In this document: piece after piece, positions 15,601 to 22,518 of the stretch | How positions within the stretch are numbered: the stretch's first letter is position 1 | Layout of the letters: each line of letters starts with the position of its first letter | Source of the DNA: Chloracidobacterium sp. | GTDB taxonomy: Bacteria; Acidobacteriota; Blastocatellia; Pyrinomonadales; Pyrinomonadaceae | DNA: 27,163 nucleotides | Assembly (NCBI GenBank): GCA_016716365.1 | Contig: JADJWM010000013.1 | Span: 1-27,163 of the forward strand | Direction of reading: 5' to 3' | Notes under the pieces: generated by a model | Databases searched by the model: none | What the model was told of the DNA's origin: nothing | What the model saw: only the letters and a program-made list of their open reading frames with translations | Translations under genes and position numbers: made by a program

Positions 15601-16069
15601 CGCCGTCCAGGGACCTGTAAACACCGTCTCCCCAGGACGAGCTCTGCCGGTTGTTCGATTCGCCGGTGCCCGCCCAAACGATCGACGGATTCGACGGTGA
15701 TATTGCTACATCCCCTATGCTCATCACCGCTTCCTTGTCGAAGAGAGTCGTCCAGGAAGTGCCGCCGTTGATCGATTTGAGAATTCCGCCGGAGGCCATT
15801 GCGGCATAAATGATCCGGGTGTCGTTCGGATCGACCTCGATATCGTTGACGCGGCCGCCCATCGTTGCGGGCCCGATCTCGCGAAATCTAAGGCTTGAGA
15901 TCGCCGCCTCAAAGGCGGCGTTTCGATCCGGGCCTGGCGAGGGTGAAGCCGCAGGCGTCGGCGTTGCACGGCCGCGAGCCCTGTTTTGACCCGCCATCTC
16001 GGTTCCGAGTAACAAGATAACCAGAAAACCAACACAGAAAACATTGAAACAGCGAATGAAGTGCATCAT
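12623..16069 (-). CDS. Large secreted BNR/sortilin-like beta-propeller protein
   Basis: A 1148-residue exported protein. An N-terminal signal peptide (hydrophobic FCVGFLVILLLGTEMAG, residues about 11-27) is followed by a Pro/Ala/Thr linker. Residues about 55-800 carry many BNR/Asp-box type repeats of the form SxDGGKTW, for example KSINGGTSW, RSLDGGKTW, KTSDGGKTW, KSNDSGETW, RSNDKGETW and TNDFGETW, as in VPS10/sortilin and glycosyl-hydrolase-like propellers. Residues about 863-925 contain two glycine-rich tracts around a Cys-containing segment, and the C-terminal 200 residues are mostly helical. Catalytic function is not evident; such propellers are often annotated as glycosyl hydrolases without proof. 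Upstream of the first of two adjacent ATGs there is a GAGG 10 bases away. Confidence 0.85.
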   Translation of the reverse strand: MMHFIRCFNVFCVGFLVILLLGTEMAGQNRARGRATPTPAASPSPGPDRNAAFEAAISSLRFREIGPATMGGRVNDIEVDPNDTRIIYAAMASGGILKSINGGTSWTTLFDKEAVMSIGDVAISPSNPSIVWAGTGESNNRQSSSWGDGVYRSLDGGKTWKNMGLAGTHHIARVIVHPTNPDVVYVAATGRLWGPNPERGVFKTSDGGKTWAHVLKVNDDTGATELAIDNESPNILYAAMYQRRRTVFGFNGSGEHSALYKSNDSGETWTKITRGMPYDTENAPAQRPPTLLETGRISIAVYPKNTNIVYVTIEHANGGIYRSNDKGETWSKVAEIGSVPRPMYFSKLRVDPNNDQRLWLAGVAMQYSEDGGKTWTGNFSRAPHADTHGIWINPRDSDHIIQGNDGGINISYDRGRTWDYANTVPIGQFYEIGVNNAMPYLICGGLQDNNTWCGPSMSMNPQGITNSDWYTISGGDGFYAQPDPNDESIVYAESQDGNIVRRNIANSESKSIRPREGEGEERFRFQWNTPIVISAFDAKTIYYPGNIVFKSTNRGDSWTKISPDLTTGVDRNKLEIMGKVPDRNTRSRHDGVRNYPTVTTFAESPVNRNVLWAGTDDGNLQVTRDGQNWKNVVDKVPGLPKGTYVSRVIASRAAEGTAYVTFDGHRSNDFKVYVYATNDFGETWRPIASNLPQNNGIANVIREHPRNPNLLFVGTEFGLFASPNRGESWTQIKLNLPTVPIDDILIHPRENDLILGTHGRSIWVLDDITAMEQLNDAVLGSNAHLFEPRRSVMWRLWNNKPLTSDKVFYGQNPPNGALINFYLKEDLADRETATLTFQDAQGQTLRTVNCTRPQPTPTPGTQQGPGGGGGGGGQFGFGGGGAQQCTARKGLNRFVWDMRSRPPGPQIPPGTGGGPGGGGGGGGGGLGALANFGFRIDPGTYTVKLKRGETELSRNFAVIDDPRIVFSAEDRAKKKAALTRFQPIVVQGAIAQVNIAALRTNLNTAIESWRRPGAPQVPENIRKAADDLLKKIDAAYVNWGTPPSQTSNISAAGPPLVELPTPLSQRATQLLFAIENMSAAPTEWELSQIELLSARIPAAAAEVRRLITEDLAALNTLMTEAKIPHIQGPNIPGAGGRRPGTDEDYLEW

Positions 16070-16505
16070 TTAGCAAGGACCTCGCGCAGAGTAGTTCGAC
16101 TTTGACTTTGCAAACCGGAAAAGCTGGCTGAATTGTCGGTGAATCGATATAAATCTAGGGCAGTTCCCGGGTTTTGGCAATCTCGCAGGGCCTGCCGAGC
16201 TATAAAATATTTCGGCGAGGGCCGTGGGGGCGACCTGTACGTCGTGTAACCTTCAAGGGAACATCCGCGACGAGGTCGTTCGGGCAACGAAATTCTTGTA
16301 TTTCAGCAGCCCTGTCTAACCGTCGAAAAGCAGAAAACGAGCTGGGGGTGAGCGGTGTTTACATCCCGTCAAGGGCTGCGTTTATCCCCTCGCGCTCTGA
16401 GAATGTTTAAATTATGAAATCCGGCAAGCCGCGGTCTTCTAGCCAACAGAAGCAACTAGCGTTAAGATGCAGGTGACACAACCTTCAACTTTCAAGGAGA
16501 ACGTG
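16070..16505. other. Divergent intergenic region between two secreted-protein genes
   Basis: This 436-base gap separates the BNR protein gene (minus) from the CocE hydrolase gene (plus) and must contain both promoters. AT-rich patches stand out at 16144-16157, 16201-16212 (TATAAAATATTT) and 16407-16422, but I cannot pair any with a well-spaced -35 box. A Shine-Dalgarno AAGGAGA is at 16494-16500. Open frames here have no coding character that I can recognise. Confidence 0.5.
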
Positions 16506-18461
16506 ATGAGAACTTTTGATCGGATGCTTTGCGCCGTTGTCGCCCCAGCTTTCCTTTTTCTCTCTATTGCGATCGCTCAGGCGCCGTCGACGTCGGACGC
16601 GGAATTAAGGGTCCGGCGAAATTCGATCGAGGCAGAACTGCAGTCGATCGCCGTTGTTGAACGCAAGGTGATGGTAACCATGCGGGACGGAAAGCGAATG
16701 CAGGCGGATATCTATCGGCCGAAAGGCGACGGGAAATTCCCGACGATCTTCTCGCGAACGCCTTATAACTTTAACTGGTGGGACGTCCGGTTGGGTGCTC
16801 CGCGTGATATGACAACTGTGCTCGACGCGGTGAAACGCGGCTACGCCTACGTGATCATGAACGAACGCGGACGATATTTCTCCGAAGGGAATTACGACAT
16901 CCTTGGGCCGCCCACGACCGACGGTGAAGATGCCGTCAAATTCATTACGACCAAACCGTGGTCAAACGGCAAGCTCGGTGCGATCGGCTGTTCGTCGACC
17001 GCGGAATGGCAGATGGCCGTCGCGGCAAGAGATGTTCCGGGTTTTACGACGATGATCGCTCAGGGGTTTGGGGCCGGAGTGGGGCGTGTGGGTCCATATT
17101 ATGAGCAGGGAAATTGGTATCGCGGCGGGGCAGTTCAGATGCTCTTCATCGCGTGGCTCTACGGCCAGCAGAATCAGGTACGGCCGAAATTTGCTCCGGA
17201 AACGACACAGGAAGATCTGATTCGGGCGTCGAAGTGGTTTGACCTCGCGCAGCAATCGCAGCCTATCGATTGGTCAAAGGCCCTGCGGCATCTTCCCGTA
17301 AAAGACATCTTCACCGCGATCGACGGCCCGCGAGGCATCTTTGCCGACGAAATGCCCGTACCAACCGGCGGAGCGATGATCAAACGTACTCCGAACGATC
17401 CGGCCTGGTACAAAGGCGGTCTGTGGCACGACAATATGAAAGTGAACGTTCCGGGCTTTTATTTCATGTCGTGGTACGACGTGTCGACCGGGCCGAATCT
17501 GGCGATGTATAACCACATCCGGAAGACCGCCGATCCCGCGGTGGCCGATCAGCAATACGCCGTAATAGCACCGGTGCTGCATTGCAGCTACACGCGCGCG
17601 ACCGAGAACACCGTTGTCGGCGAACGAAGCATGGGCGACGCCCGGCTCAATTACGGCGAGTTGACGAACGGCTGGTTCGATTATTTCTTGAAGGGCATCA
17701 GCGAGGGCAATGACATAAAGACGTGGCCGAAGGTGCGTTATTTCACGATGGGTAGCAATAAATGGCAGTCGTCCGACACCTGGCCGCCGGCCGGTGCCGA
17801 GCCGATGAAGTTCTACCTTTCGAGCGGCGGAAATGCCAATACGCTGAACGGCGATGGAAAGCTGGTCTCGGCACCTCCGAACACCGACGCTCCCGATAGG
17901 TTCAAATACGACCCGATGGATCCCGTTCCTTCATACGGCGGCAACGTCTGCTGCACCGGCAACGCAGTCCGCGGCGGTTCGTTCGACCAGAGCAAGATGG
18001 AAGAGCGGCCTGACATTCTCGTTTACACGACCGACGTTTTGAAAGAAGGCATCGAGCTAAGCGGCCCGATCGATGTGACACTCTACGTTTCGTCGAATGC
18101 GAAAGATACCGATTTCACAGTCAAACTGATCGACGTGGATGAGAACGGCAAGGCGTGGAACCTGGACGAGACCATACAGAGAATGCGCTACCGCGAAGGC
18201 TATGACAAGCCCCTCGTCTGGATGGAGCCTGGACAGGTGTATAAGGTGAAGTTTCAGCCGATGACGACCAGCAACTACTTCGCCCCCGGTCATCGTATCA
18301 GGATCGAGATCTCGTCAAGCAACTTCCCACGCTTCGACCGGAACATGAACACCGGCGGGAATAACTGGGACGAGGTTAAAGGCATTGTCGCGAACAACGC
18401 GGTGCATCATTCGAAGCAGTATCCGTCGGAGATAACTATTTCAGTGGTGAGAGGGAAATAA
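16506..18461 (+). CDS. Secreted CocE/NonD-family (X-Pro peptidase-like) hydrolase
   Basis: A 651-residue alpha/beta-hydrolase of the S15/CocE type, acting on an ester or amide substrate outside the cytoplasm. The start at 16506 is fixed by AAGGAGA five bases upstream and by the signal peptide MRTFDRM followed by a hydrophobic core ending AIAQA; an in-frame ATG at 16467 would spoil the signal. The catalytic domain shows VMVTMRDGKRMQADIYRP, RTPYNFNWWD, and the nucleophile elbow GAIGCSSTAEW (Ser about 163), with a candidate catalytic His in APVLHCSY (about 359). The C-terminal jelly-roll domain has the usual GPIDVTLYVSSNAKDTDFTVKLIDV and GHRIRIEISSSNFPRFDRN. Its stop lies 3 bases from the convergent brnA end. 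Confidence 0.88.
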   Translation: MRTFDRMLCAVVAPAFLFLSIAIAQAPSTSDAELRVRRNSIEAELQSIAVVERKVMVTMRDGKRMQADIYRPKGDGKFPTIFSRTPYNFNWWDVRLGAPRDMTTVLDAVKRGYAYVIMNERGRYFSEGNYDILGPPTTDGEDAVKFITTKPWSNGKLGAIGCSSTAEWQMAVAARDVPGFTTMIAQGFGAGVGRVGPYYEQGNWYRGGAVQMLFIAWLYGQQNQVRPKFAPETTQEDLIRASKWFDLAQQSQPIDWSKALRHLPVKDIFTAIDGPRGIFADEMPVPTGGAMIKRTPNDPAWYKGGLWHDNMKVNVPGFYFMSWYDVSTGPNLAMYNHIRKTADPAVADQQYAVIAPVLHCSYTRATENTVVGERSMGDARLNYGELTNGWFDYFLKGISEGNDIKTWPKVRYFTMGSNKWQSSDTWPPAGAEPMKFYLSSGGNANTLNGDGKLVSAPPNTDAPDRFKYDPMDPVPSYGGNVCCTGNAVRGGSFDQSKMEERPDILVYTTDVLKEGIELSGPIDVTLYVSSNAKDTDFTVKLIDVDENGKAWNLDETIQRMRYREGYDKPLVWMEPGQVYKVKFQPMTTSNYFAPGHRIRIEISSSNFPRFDRNMNTGGNNWDEVKGIVANNAVHHSKQYPSEITISVVRGK

Positions 18462-18464
18462 GAG

Positions 18465-18779
18465 CTACACCGCTTCCAGTTCCCTCTTCAAACGTTTTAG
18501 GGCTTTTTTGTCTTTAAGAAGTTTTTCTATCGGGTCGGATGATTTCGGCCCATTAATAATATCACGCAAGGTTTGGTTTATCAGGGTCTGATAGCCGATG
18601 TGCAGTCGCTCGGCTTCCCCCTTGAAATGCTGGATAACGTCTGGATCCAGCATGATCGTGATGCGGTTCTTGTTACTCTTAACGACCTTATCGACAAAAG
18701 CTGGCCGCTCGATTCGCCGGAATCGCTTCTTGAATTCTTTCTCGTCCTTAAGGATCGACTCATCAAAATTATCGTTCAT
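18465..18779 (-). CDS. brnA: BrnA-family antitoxin
   Basis: A 104-residue antitoxin expected to neutralise BrnT and bind the operon promoter. The C-terminal DNA-binding/dimerisation region shows RITIMLDPDVIQHFKGEAE followed by IGYQTLINQTLRDII (about residues 40-75), the ribbon-helix-helix signature of BrnA proteins. The N terminus is charged and would be the toxin-binding segment. It overlaps the toxin gene by 11 bases (toxin first, antitoxin second), as usual for BrnT/BrnA. A charged tail (KLLKDKKALKRLKREL) extends past the fold. Confidence 0.85.
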   Translation of the reverse strand: MNDNFDESILKDEKEFKKRFRRIERPAFVDKVVKSNKNRITIMLDPDVIQHFKGEAERLHIGYQTLINQTLRDIINGPKSSDPIEKLLKDKKALKRLKRELEAV

Positions 18780-19035
18780 ATTCTTTCACCATCCAGTTCT
18801 CCGCACGTCGTGCGGTAATGAAACGGATATTCTCATCGACATAGGCGAATACAAGAAATGTGAGGCCATACCGCTTTGTTAGTCCTGTAACGGTATATCG
18901 CAGTTCATTCTCGGAATGTCCGAGGTCGTCGTTATAGACTCCAAACGGATCGTCAAATATGTCGGTTATCAGCGCAAAATCGACACCGTGATCGTCGAGA
19001 ACCTTTTGCCGCTTCGCTTCGTCCCATACAAACAT
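18769..19035 (-). CDS. brnT: BrnT-family ribonuclease toxin
   Basis: An 88-residue RelE-fold type II toxin, in characterised members an mRNA-cleaving ribonuclease. The family pattern is clear: FVWDEAKRQKVLDDHGVDF at the N terminus, FDDPFGVYNDD in the middle, LRYTVTGLTKRYGLTFLVFAYVDENIRFITARRAENWMVKEY at the end (abbreviated blocks FLVFAYVDE and RFITARRAE). It appears intact. The ATG lies immediately downstream of an AT-rich repeated promoter, with no room for a Shine-Dalgarno site, so the transcript may have a very short leader. The pair sits between the HAAO gene and a convergent hydrolase gene. Confidence 0.88.
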   Translation of the reverse strand: MFVWDEAKRQKVLDDHGVDFALITDIFDDPFGVYNDDLGHSENELRYTVTGLTKRYGLTFLVFAYVDENIRFITARRAENWMVKEYER

Positions 19036-19037
19036 AG

Positions 19038-19064
19038 ATTATATGTATATTATATGTATGTCAA
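19038..19064 (-). promoter_or_regulatory. brnTA promoter with 11-bp tandem operator-like repeat
   Basis: On the minus strand TTGACA (19064-19059) is followed by two perfect tandem copies of ATACATATAAT (19059-19049 and 19048-19038), each ending in TATAAT. The second TATAAT is 15 bases from TTGACA; a shifted TAATCT gives 17. The repeat spacing of 11 bp is about one helical turn, suitable for side-by-side binding of a ribbon-helix-helix repressor such as BrnA. Autoregulation is inferred. Confidence 0.6.
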
Positions 19065-19070
19065 CGAGTT

Positions 19071-19595
19071 TCAGCTCGCGACGGGCGGAGGTTCCATGAC
19101 GGTGCCGCAATTCGAGCACGTTCGCAGTTCTTTGGATCCGTAGAATTTTTTGAAAACGCCCTGGAACTGGGTGGTAATGTCCTCTAACTGAAAGTATTCC
19201 TCGTAGAGCTTGTTGTTGCAGCTTTCACAGAACCAGAGAAGGCCGTCGAGTTCGCCAGGGCGGCGTTTGCGTTCGATGACGAGGCCTATGGTGTTCGCAC
19301 CGCGGATCGGGTTGTGCGGAATACGCGGTGGCAGTAGGAACATCTCGCCTTCGCGGATCGGGACCTCGACCGGTTTGCCGTCTTCCTGGACGAGCACTTT
19401 TATGTCGCCTTCAAGCTGGTAAAAAAGCTCTTCGCCCTCGTCCCAATGATAATCCTTCCGCGAATTCGGCCCGCCGACGACCATGACGATAAAGTCCTCA
19501 TCGTCGTAAACACACTGGTTCCCGACCGGCGGCCGCAGCAGATGCCGATGCTCGTCGATCCAATGCTTAAAATTGAAAGGGGGGCGAATGGTCAT
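19071..19595 (-). CDS. 3-Hydroxyanthranilate 3,4-dioxygenase
   Basis: A non-haem Fe(II) cupin dioxygenase that opens 3-hydroxyanthranilate to 2-amino-3-carboxymuconate semialdehyde, the ACMSD substrate. All key residues of the family are present in 174 residues: Arg46, metal ligands His50, Glu56 and His94, substrate contacts Arg98 and Glu108, and the C-terminal rubredoxin-like iron site Cys123, Cys126, Cys160, Cys163, which marks the bacterial/fungal short form. Conserved strings include KDYHWDEGEELFYQLEGD and LLPPRIPHNP. Only 3 bases separate it from the upstream membrane-anchored gene, so it is cotranscribed. The cysteines and ligands are intact, and I expect an active enzyme. Confidence 0.95.
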   Translation of the reverse strand: MTIRPPFNFKHWIDEHRHLLRPPVGNQCVYDDEDFIVMVVGGPNSRKDYHWDEGEELFYQLEGDIKVLVQEDGKPVEVPIREGEMFLLPPRIPHNPIRGANTIGLVIERKRRPGELDGLLWFCESCNNKLYEEYFQLEDITTQFQGVFKKFYGSKELRTCSNCGTVMEPPPVAS

Positions 19596-19598
19596 GCG

Positions 19599-20321
19599 TC
19601 AATTTTTAGCCCGAACCGCATCGTTTGGCAAGCTGTAAGTCGTCTTGCCGTTCGCATCGAGGAAGTCGAGCTTCGGCGTGCCGTCAGCGGTAACGAGCAT
19701 CTTGATACGCGCTTTGCCTGCGGCGTCGTATAGGGTCACTTCAGAGTCGCGGTTTTCGTTTTTGCCGACATATACGCGTGTAGGCGAAAAATTCTCGGCG
19801 TCGAGCTTTGCCTGGGCCGCGGTCCGGGCGTCGCCCGTGGGCATTTTGGCGATCTCGTCGCGACGGATGAGAATGTCGCTGAGCGGCACCTCGGGCCTGT
19901 CCCAGATCTGCAAACCCGCGCGGTATTTGCCCGAATGGTCGTTATAGACGAGGGCCATGACCTGTGCCTGCTTGTACTTGTCGAACGAAAGGCCGTGATA
20001 GGCGCCGTATTTCCCTTTGCCCTCGACCGCGCCGAAGACGAGCCCGCCGTCCTCGTCGCCAAGCCCGTTGTAAAACAGCATCCCGGCCGGCCGCTCGGTC
20101 TTCCACGCCTTGCCGTTGATCACGGGATCGGGCATCCGCGAGCTGTTTGCCGCAACCATGACGAGCTGCCCGTTCTTTTCCCGGATGTTGAGTCTTTCTA
20201 CATCCAGCTCAACAAATTTTTCCCTCGTCCGCGTGAACGCAGTAAAGGCCAAAACAGCGAAGACCAGCAAGGAAATAATTACGTAGATCTCAAGCAACCT
20301 TAATCGGTTTCGAATAGACAT
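19599..20321 (-). CDS. Membrane-anchored protein of unknown function
   Basis: A 240-residue protein not recognised as a named family. Residues about 10-29 (EIYVIISLLVFAVLAFTAF) form one membrane helix, with basic residues before it, so the remainder is probably extracytoplasmic. The body is beta-rich, and short motifs recur: FVELDVERLNIREKNGQL, VTLYDAAGKARIKMLV and LDFLDANGKTTYSL share a strand-D-x-x-G-K-strand pattern suggesting a repeated beta unit. CAGGAG lies about 8 bases before the ATG, a good ribosome binding site. It is 16 bases after the GNAT gene and 3 bases before the HAAO gene. Any role in the pathway is unproven. Confidence 0.75.
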   Translation of the reverse strand: MSIRNRLRLLEIYVIISLLVFAVLAFTAFTRTREKFVELDVERLNIREKNGQLVMVAANSSRMPDPVINGKAWKTERPAGMLFYNGLGDEDGGLVFGAVEGKGKYGAYHGLSFDKYKQAQVMALVYNDHSGKYRAGLQIWDRPEVPLSDILIRRDEIAKMPTGDARTAAQAKLDAENFSPTRVYVGKNENRDSEVTLYDAAGKARIKMLVTADGTPKLDFLDANGKTTYSLPNDAVRAKN

Positions 20322-20337
20322 AAATGCAACTCCTGCT

Positions 20338-20871
20338 TCATTTCTGCGGGTTTAGGTCGATCTCAAGAAGGCCCAGCTTGATCCCCCGGTAATGCGGGGG
20401 CATTGAATCGGACCCATCAGGCGTGACGTCGCCGACGTAGCGGAACCCGCATGCCCGGTAGTACTCGATCAGCTTCTGATTATCGCCCCAGGTGTCCATC
20501 CGGACAAATCGAAGCCCGTTTTCGCGGGCGTGGGCCTTTGCCCAAGCCGTTATCAACTTCACATAACCGCGGCCGCGAAATTTGGGATTTGTCACGATGC
20601 GGTGGAGGTACATCGCATTCTCGCGGCTGTTTTCGCCCCAGATGATCGGGTCTTGGTAGGTGACAGAAAAGATGCAGGCGATGTCGCCATCCTCAACGAT
20701 CTTCCAAAGGCGGCCGTCGGCGATCTCGGAACGAACTCGATCTTCATCGAACCCGAGCCAGTGCTTGTCGAAGACCGTCTTCTGGAATTCGATCGCGGCG
20801 TCGTATAGGTCAAGTATCGTTTCCAGGTCCTCCGACCGGGAGTTAAGTATCGTCACAACACTTAAACGCAC
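20338..20871 (-). CDS. GNAT-family N-acetyltransferase
   Basis: A 177-residue acetyl-CoA-dependent N-acetyltransferase of unknown substrate. The acetyl-CoA binding loop is RIVTNPKFRGRGYVKLITAW (about residues 91-110), followed by MDTWGDNQKLIEYYRACGFRYVGD, the usual motif B. The start codon is GTG at 20871 without a good ribosome binding site; a second in-frame GTG five codons later is equally possible. It lies 19 bases after the DUF1697 gene in the same run. Confidence 0.85.
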   Translation of the reverse strand: MRLSVVTILNSRSEDLETILDLYDAAIEFQKTVFDKHWLGFDEDRVRSEIADGRLWKIVEDGDIACIFSVTYQDPIIWGENSRENAMYLHRIVTNPKFRGRGYVKLITAWAKAHARENGLRFVRMDTWGDNQKLIEYYRACGFRYVGDVTPDGSDSMPPHYRGIKLGLLEIDLNPQK

Positions 20872-20890
20872 GACCGGTCCGGAAAGTTAA

Positions 20891-21442
20891 CTATAATTCG
20901 GCAAGTTTCTGTACTGTTCGCCAGTTTCGGGCGGTGACCGCTATTTTAAGTTTCTTTTCGATCAGCCCACGGCCCAGAAGGCTTTGGGCGACTCCCATCG
21001 GCAGGTGGAGGTAGATCTCACCGCCTTTGGCTGCGAACCGTTCTTCCGCAGGTGCGGCATCACGAAGCTTTACGAGTTGTTCACGCGAGGCCTCCTGCTT
21101 CATGAATAAAACGTGCATCTCCTTATGGCTTTCGAATTCGCCGTCAAAGGGATTGTTTGCGAGGATGCACTCGATGTGTGATCGCTCGCGCACCATTACG
21201 GCCACCGGACGGCCCATATGCTTTTCGACGGCGGTTTCGATCTTTTCTTCGAGTTTAAGGCTGGGTGTTACGCCCTTGCCGACGCGCAGGTTTCTGCAAT
21301 CGAATCCAACGTTACCGCTGTTTATGTAGGTCGCGACTTTAGAAAAACCAAGAGCTTCGAAGATACCTCGAAGCTCTTCCATCCGGATCATCGCGTTTCC
21401 GGTTACGTTTATCCCGCGAAGAAGTGCGATGTACCTAGGCAT
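20891..21442 (-). CDS. DUF1697-domain protein
   Basis: A 183-residue cytoplasmic protein of the DUF1697 family, whose biochemical role is not established. The family opening YIALLRGINVTGNAMIRMEEL (shortened: LLRGINVTG) is at residues 7-15, followed by TYINSGNVGFD, the central ANNPFDGE, and C-terminal EIYLHLPMGVAQSLL with TARNWRTVQKL. Length is normal. Its ATG overlaps the end of the alcohol dehydrogenase gene by 8 bases, showing translational coupling. It is a common hitchhiker in operons and offers no clue to the kynurenine pathway. Confidence 0.85.
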   Translation of the reverse strand: MPRYIALLRGINVTGNAMIRMEELRGIFEALGFSKVATYINSGNVGFDCRNLRVGKGVTPSLKLEEKIETAVEKHMGRPVAVMVRERSHIECILANNPFDGEFESHKEMHVLFMKQEASREQLVKLRDAAPAEERFAAKGGEIYLHLPMGVAQSLLGRGLIEKKLKIAVTARNWRTVQKLAEL

Positions 21443-22508
21443 GTTTCATATCGACGACGAACCGATAACGCACGTCGGACTTGATCGTCCGGTCGTACGC
21501 CTCCTCGATCCGGTCGGGGGTGATCACCTCAACATCCGCTGTGACATTGTGCTTTGCGCAGAAATCCAGCATCTCCTGAGTTTCGTGGATCCCACCGATC
21601 AGCGAACCCGCCAAAATACGATTCCCCATTATTAGCGATCCCTGGTGAAACATCGAGGGTTCCGGTGGAACGCCGACCACGACCATCGCCCCGCCGTAAC
21701 CCAACAGGCCGACGTAGGGCATAAGGTCATGCGCGGCGGAAACGGTGTCGAGGATGAAATTGAACGAGTTTCGCAAAGCACCCATCGCCTCCGCGTCCTT
21801 GCTGATAACAAAATTGTCCGCCCCGAGCTTTCGGGCGTCAGCCTCTTTCCCCGGCGAAGTGCTGAAAACGGTGACGTCCGCGCCCATCGCTTTCGCGAGT
21901 TTGACGCCCATGTGGCCCAGTCCCCCCAAACCAACTATACCGACCTTTTGGCCGGGCCCGACGTTGAATCGTTTCAGGGGAGAATAGGTCGTAATGCCCG
22001 CGCACAGCAGCGGAGCAACCCCCGCAAGGTCGCCGTCCACATCCACCTTTAGGGCGTAATTCTCGTCGATCACGTACTTGTCAGAGTATCCGCCATAGGT
22101 CGGAGTGACCCGGTCCATTTCGGTGCCGTTGTAGGTATAGGCCGCGAGATTCATACAGTACTGCTCGATGCCCGAGGTGCAAGCTCCGCAGGTGCGGCAA
22201 CTGTCGACAAAACAGCCTATGCCCGCCGCATCACCGACCTTGAACTTCGTGACATTGTCGCCGACCTGCGACACCCGCCCGATGATCTCATGGCCGGGCA
22301 CCATCGGGTACGTTGCCGGCATCAGGTCCGGCCACTCGTTCTTAGCCTGATGAATGTCCGAATGGCAGATCCCGCAATATTCTATGTCGATGAGTACATC
22401 GTTGGGCCCGACCTCTCGGCGGACGAAATTGAACGGCTCGAATTTGGCCTCCGGGCTGTTCGTCGCAAATCCTCTTGTTGAAATTCCCTGGGTCGCAGCT
22501 GCGGTCAT
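21435..22508 (-). CDS. Zinc-dependent NAD(P) alcohol dehydrogenase (YahK/CAD-like)
   Basis: A 357-residue medium-chain dehydrogenase that interconverts alcohols and aldehydes. Catalytic zinc ligands are Cys45, His73 and Glu74 with Cys168 region (LLCAGITTY); structural zinc is held by Cys104, Cys107, Cys110 and Cys118. The Rossmann motif VGLGGLGHMGVKLAKAMGA is at about 194-212. The pattern CGICHSDIHQAKNEW is that of the cinnamyl-alcohol dehydrogenase/YahK group, usually NADPH-dependent aldehyde reductases. AAGGAG lies 6-7 bases before the ATG, the best ribosome binding site in this run. It follows the aminomuconate deaminase gene by 10 bases; whether it acts on a muconate semialdehyde is speculation. 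Confidence 0.9.
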   Translation of the reverse strand: MTAAATQGISTRGFATNSPEAKFEPFNFVRREVGPNDVLIDIEYCGICHSDIHQAKNEWPDLMPATYPMVPGHEIIGRVSQVGDNVTKFKVGDAAGIGCFVDSCRTCGACTSGIEQYCMNLAAYTYNGTEMDRVTPTYGGYSDKYVIDENYALKVDVDGDLAGVAPLLCAGITTYSPLKRFNVGPGQKVGIVGLGGLGHMGVKLAKAMGADVTVFSTSPGKEADARKLGADNFVISKDAEAMGALRNSFNFILDTVSAAHDLMPYVGLLGYGGAMVVVGVPPEPSMFHQGSLIMGNRILAGSLIGGIHETQEMLDFCAKHNVTADVEVITPDRIEEAYDRTIKSDVRYRFVVDMKHA

Positions 22509-22518
22509 AAAACTCTCC

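Noticed and set aside
693..16150. The string GTGAATCGA recurs near 695, 5455, 11714 and 16140
   Set aside because: Two copies are inside coding sequence (kmo and ACMSD gene ends or body), the flanks differ, and positions relative to starts are inconsistent; probably chance in this base composition.
16174..16410. Plus-strand 78-codon ORF in the gap before the CocE hydrolase gene
   Set aside because: No ribosome binding site, basic low-information composition, no membrane or family features; it ends well before the true start and looks like chance.
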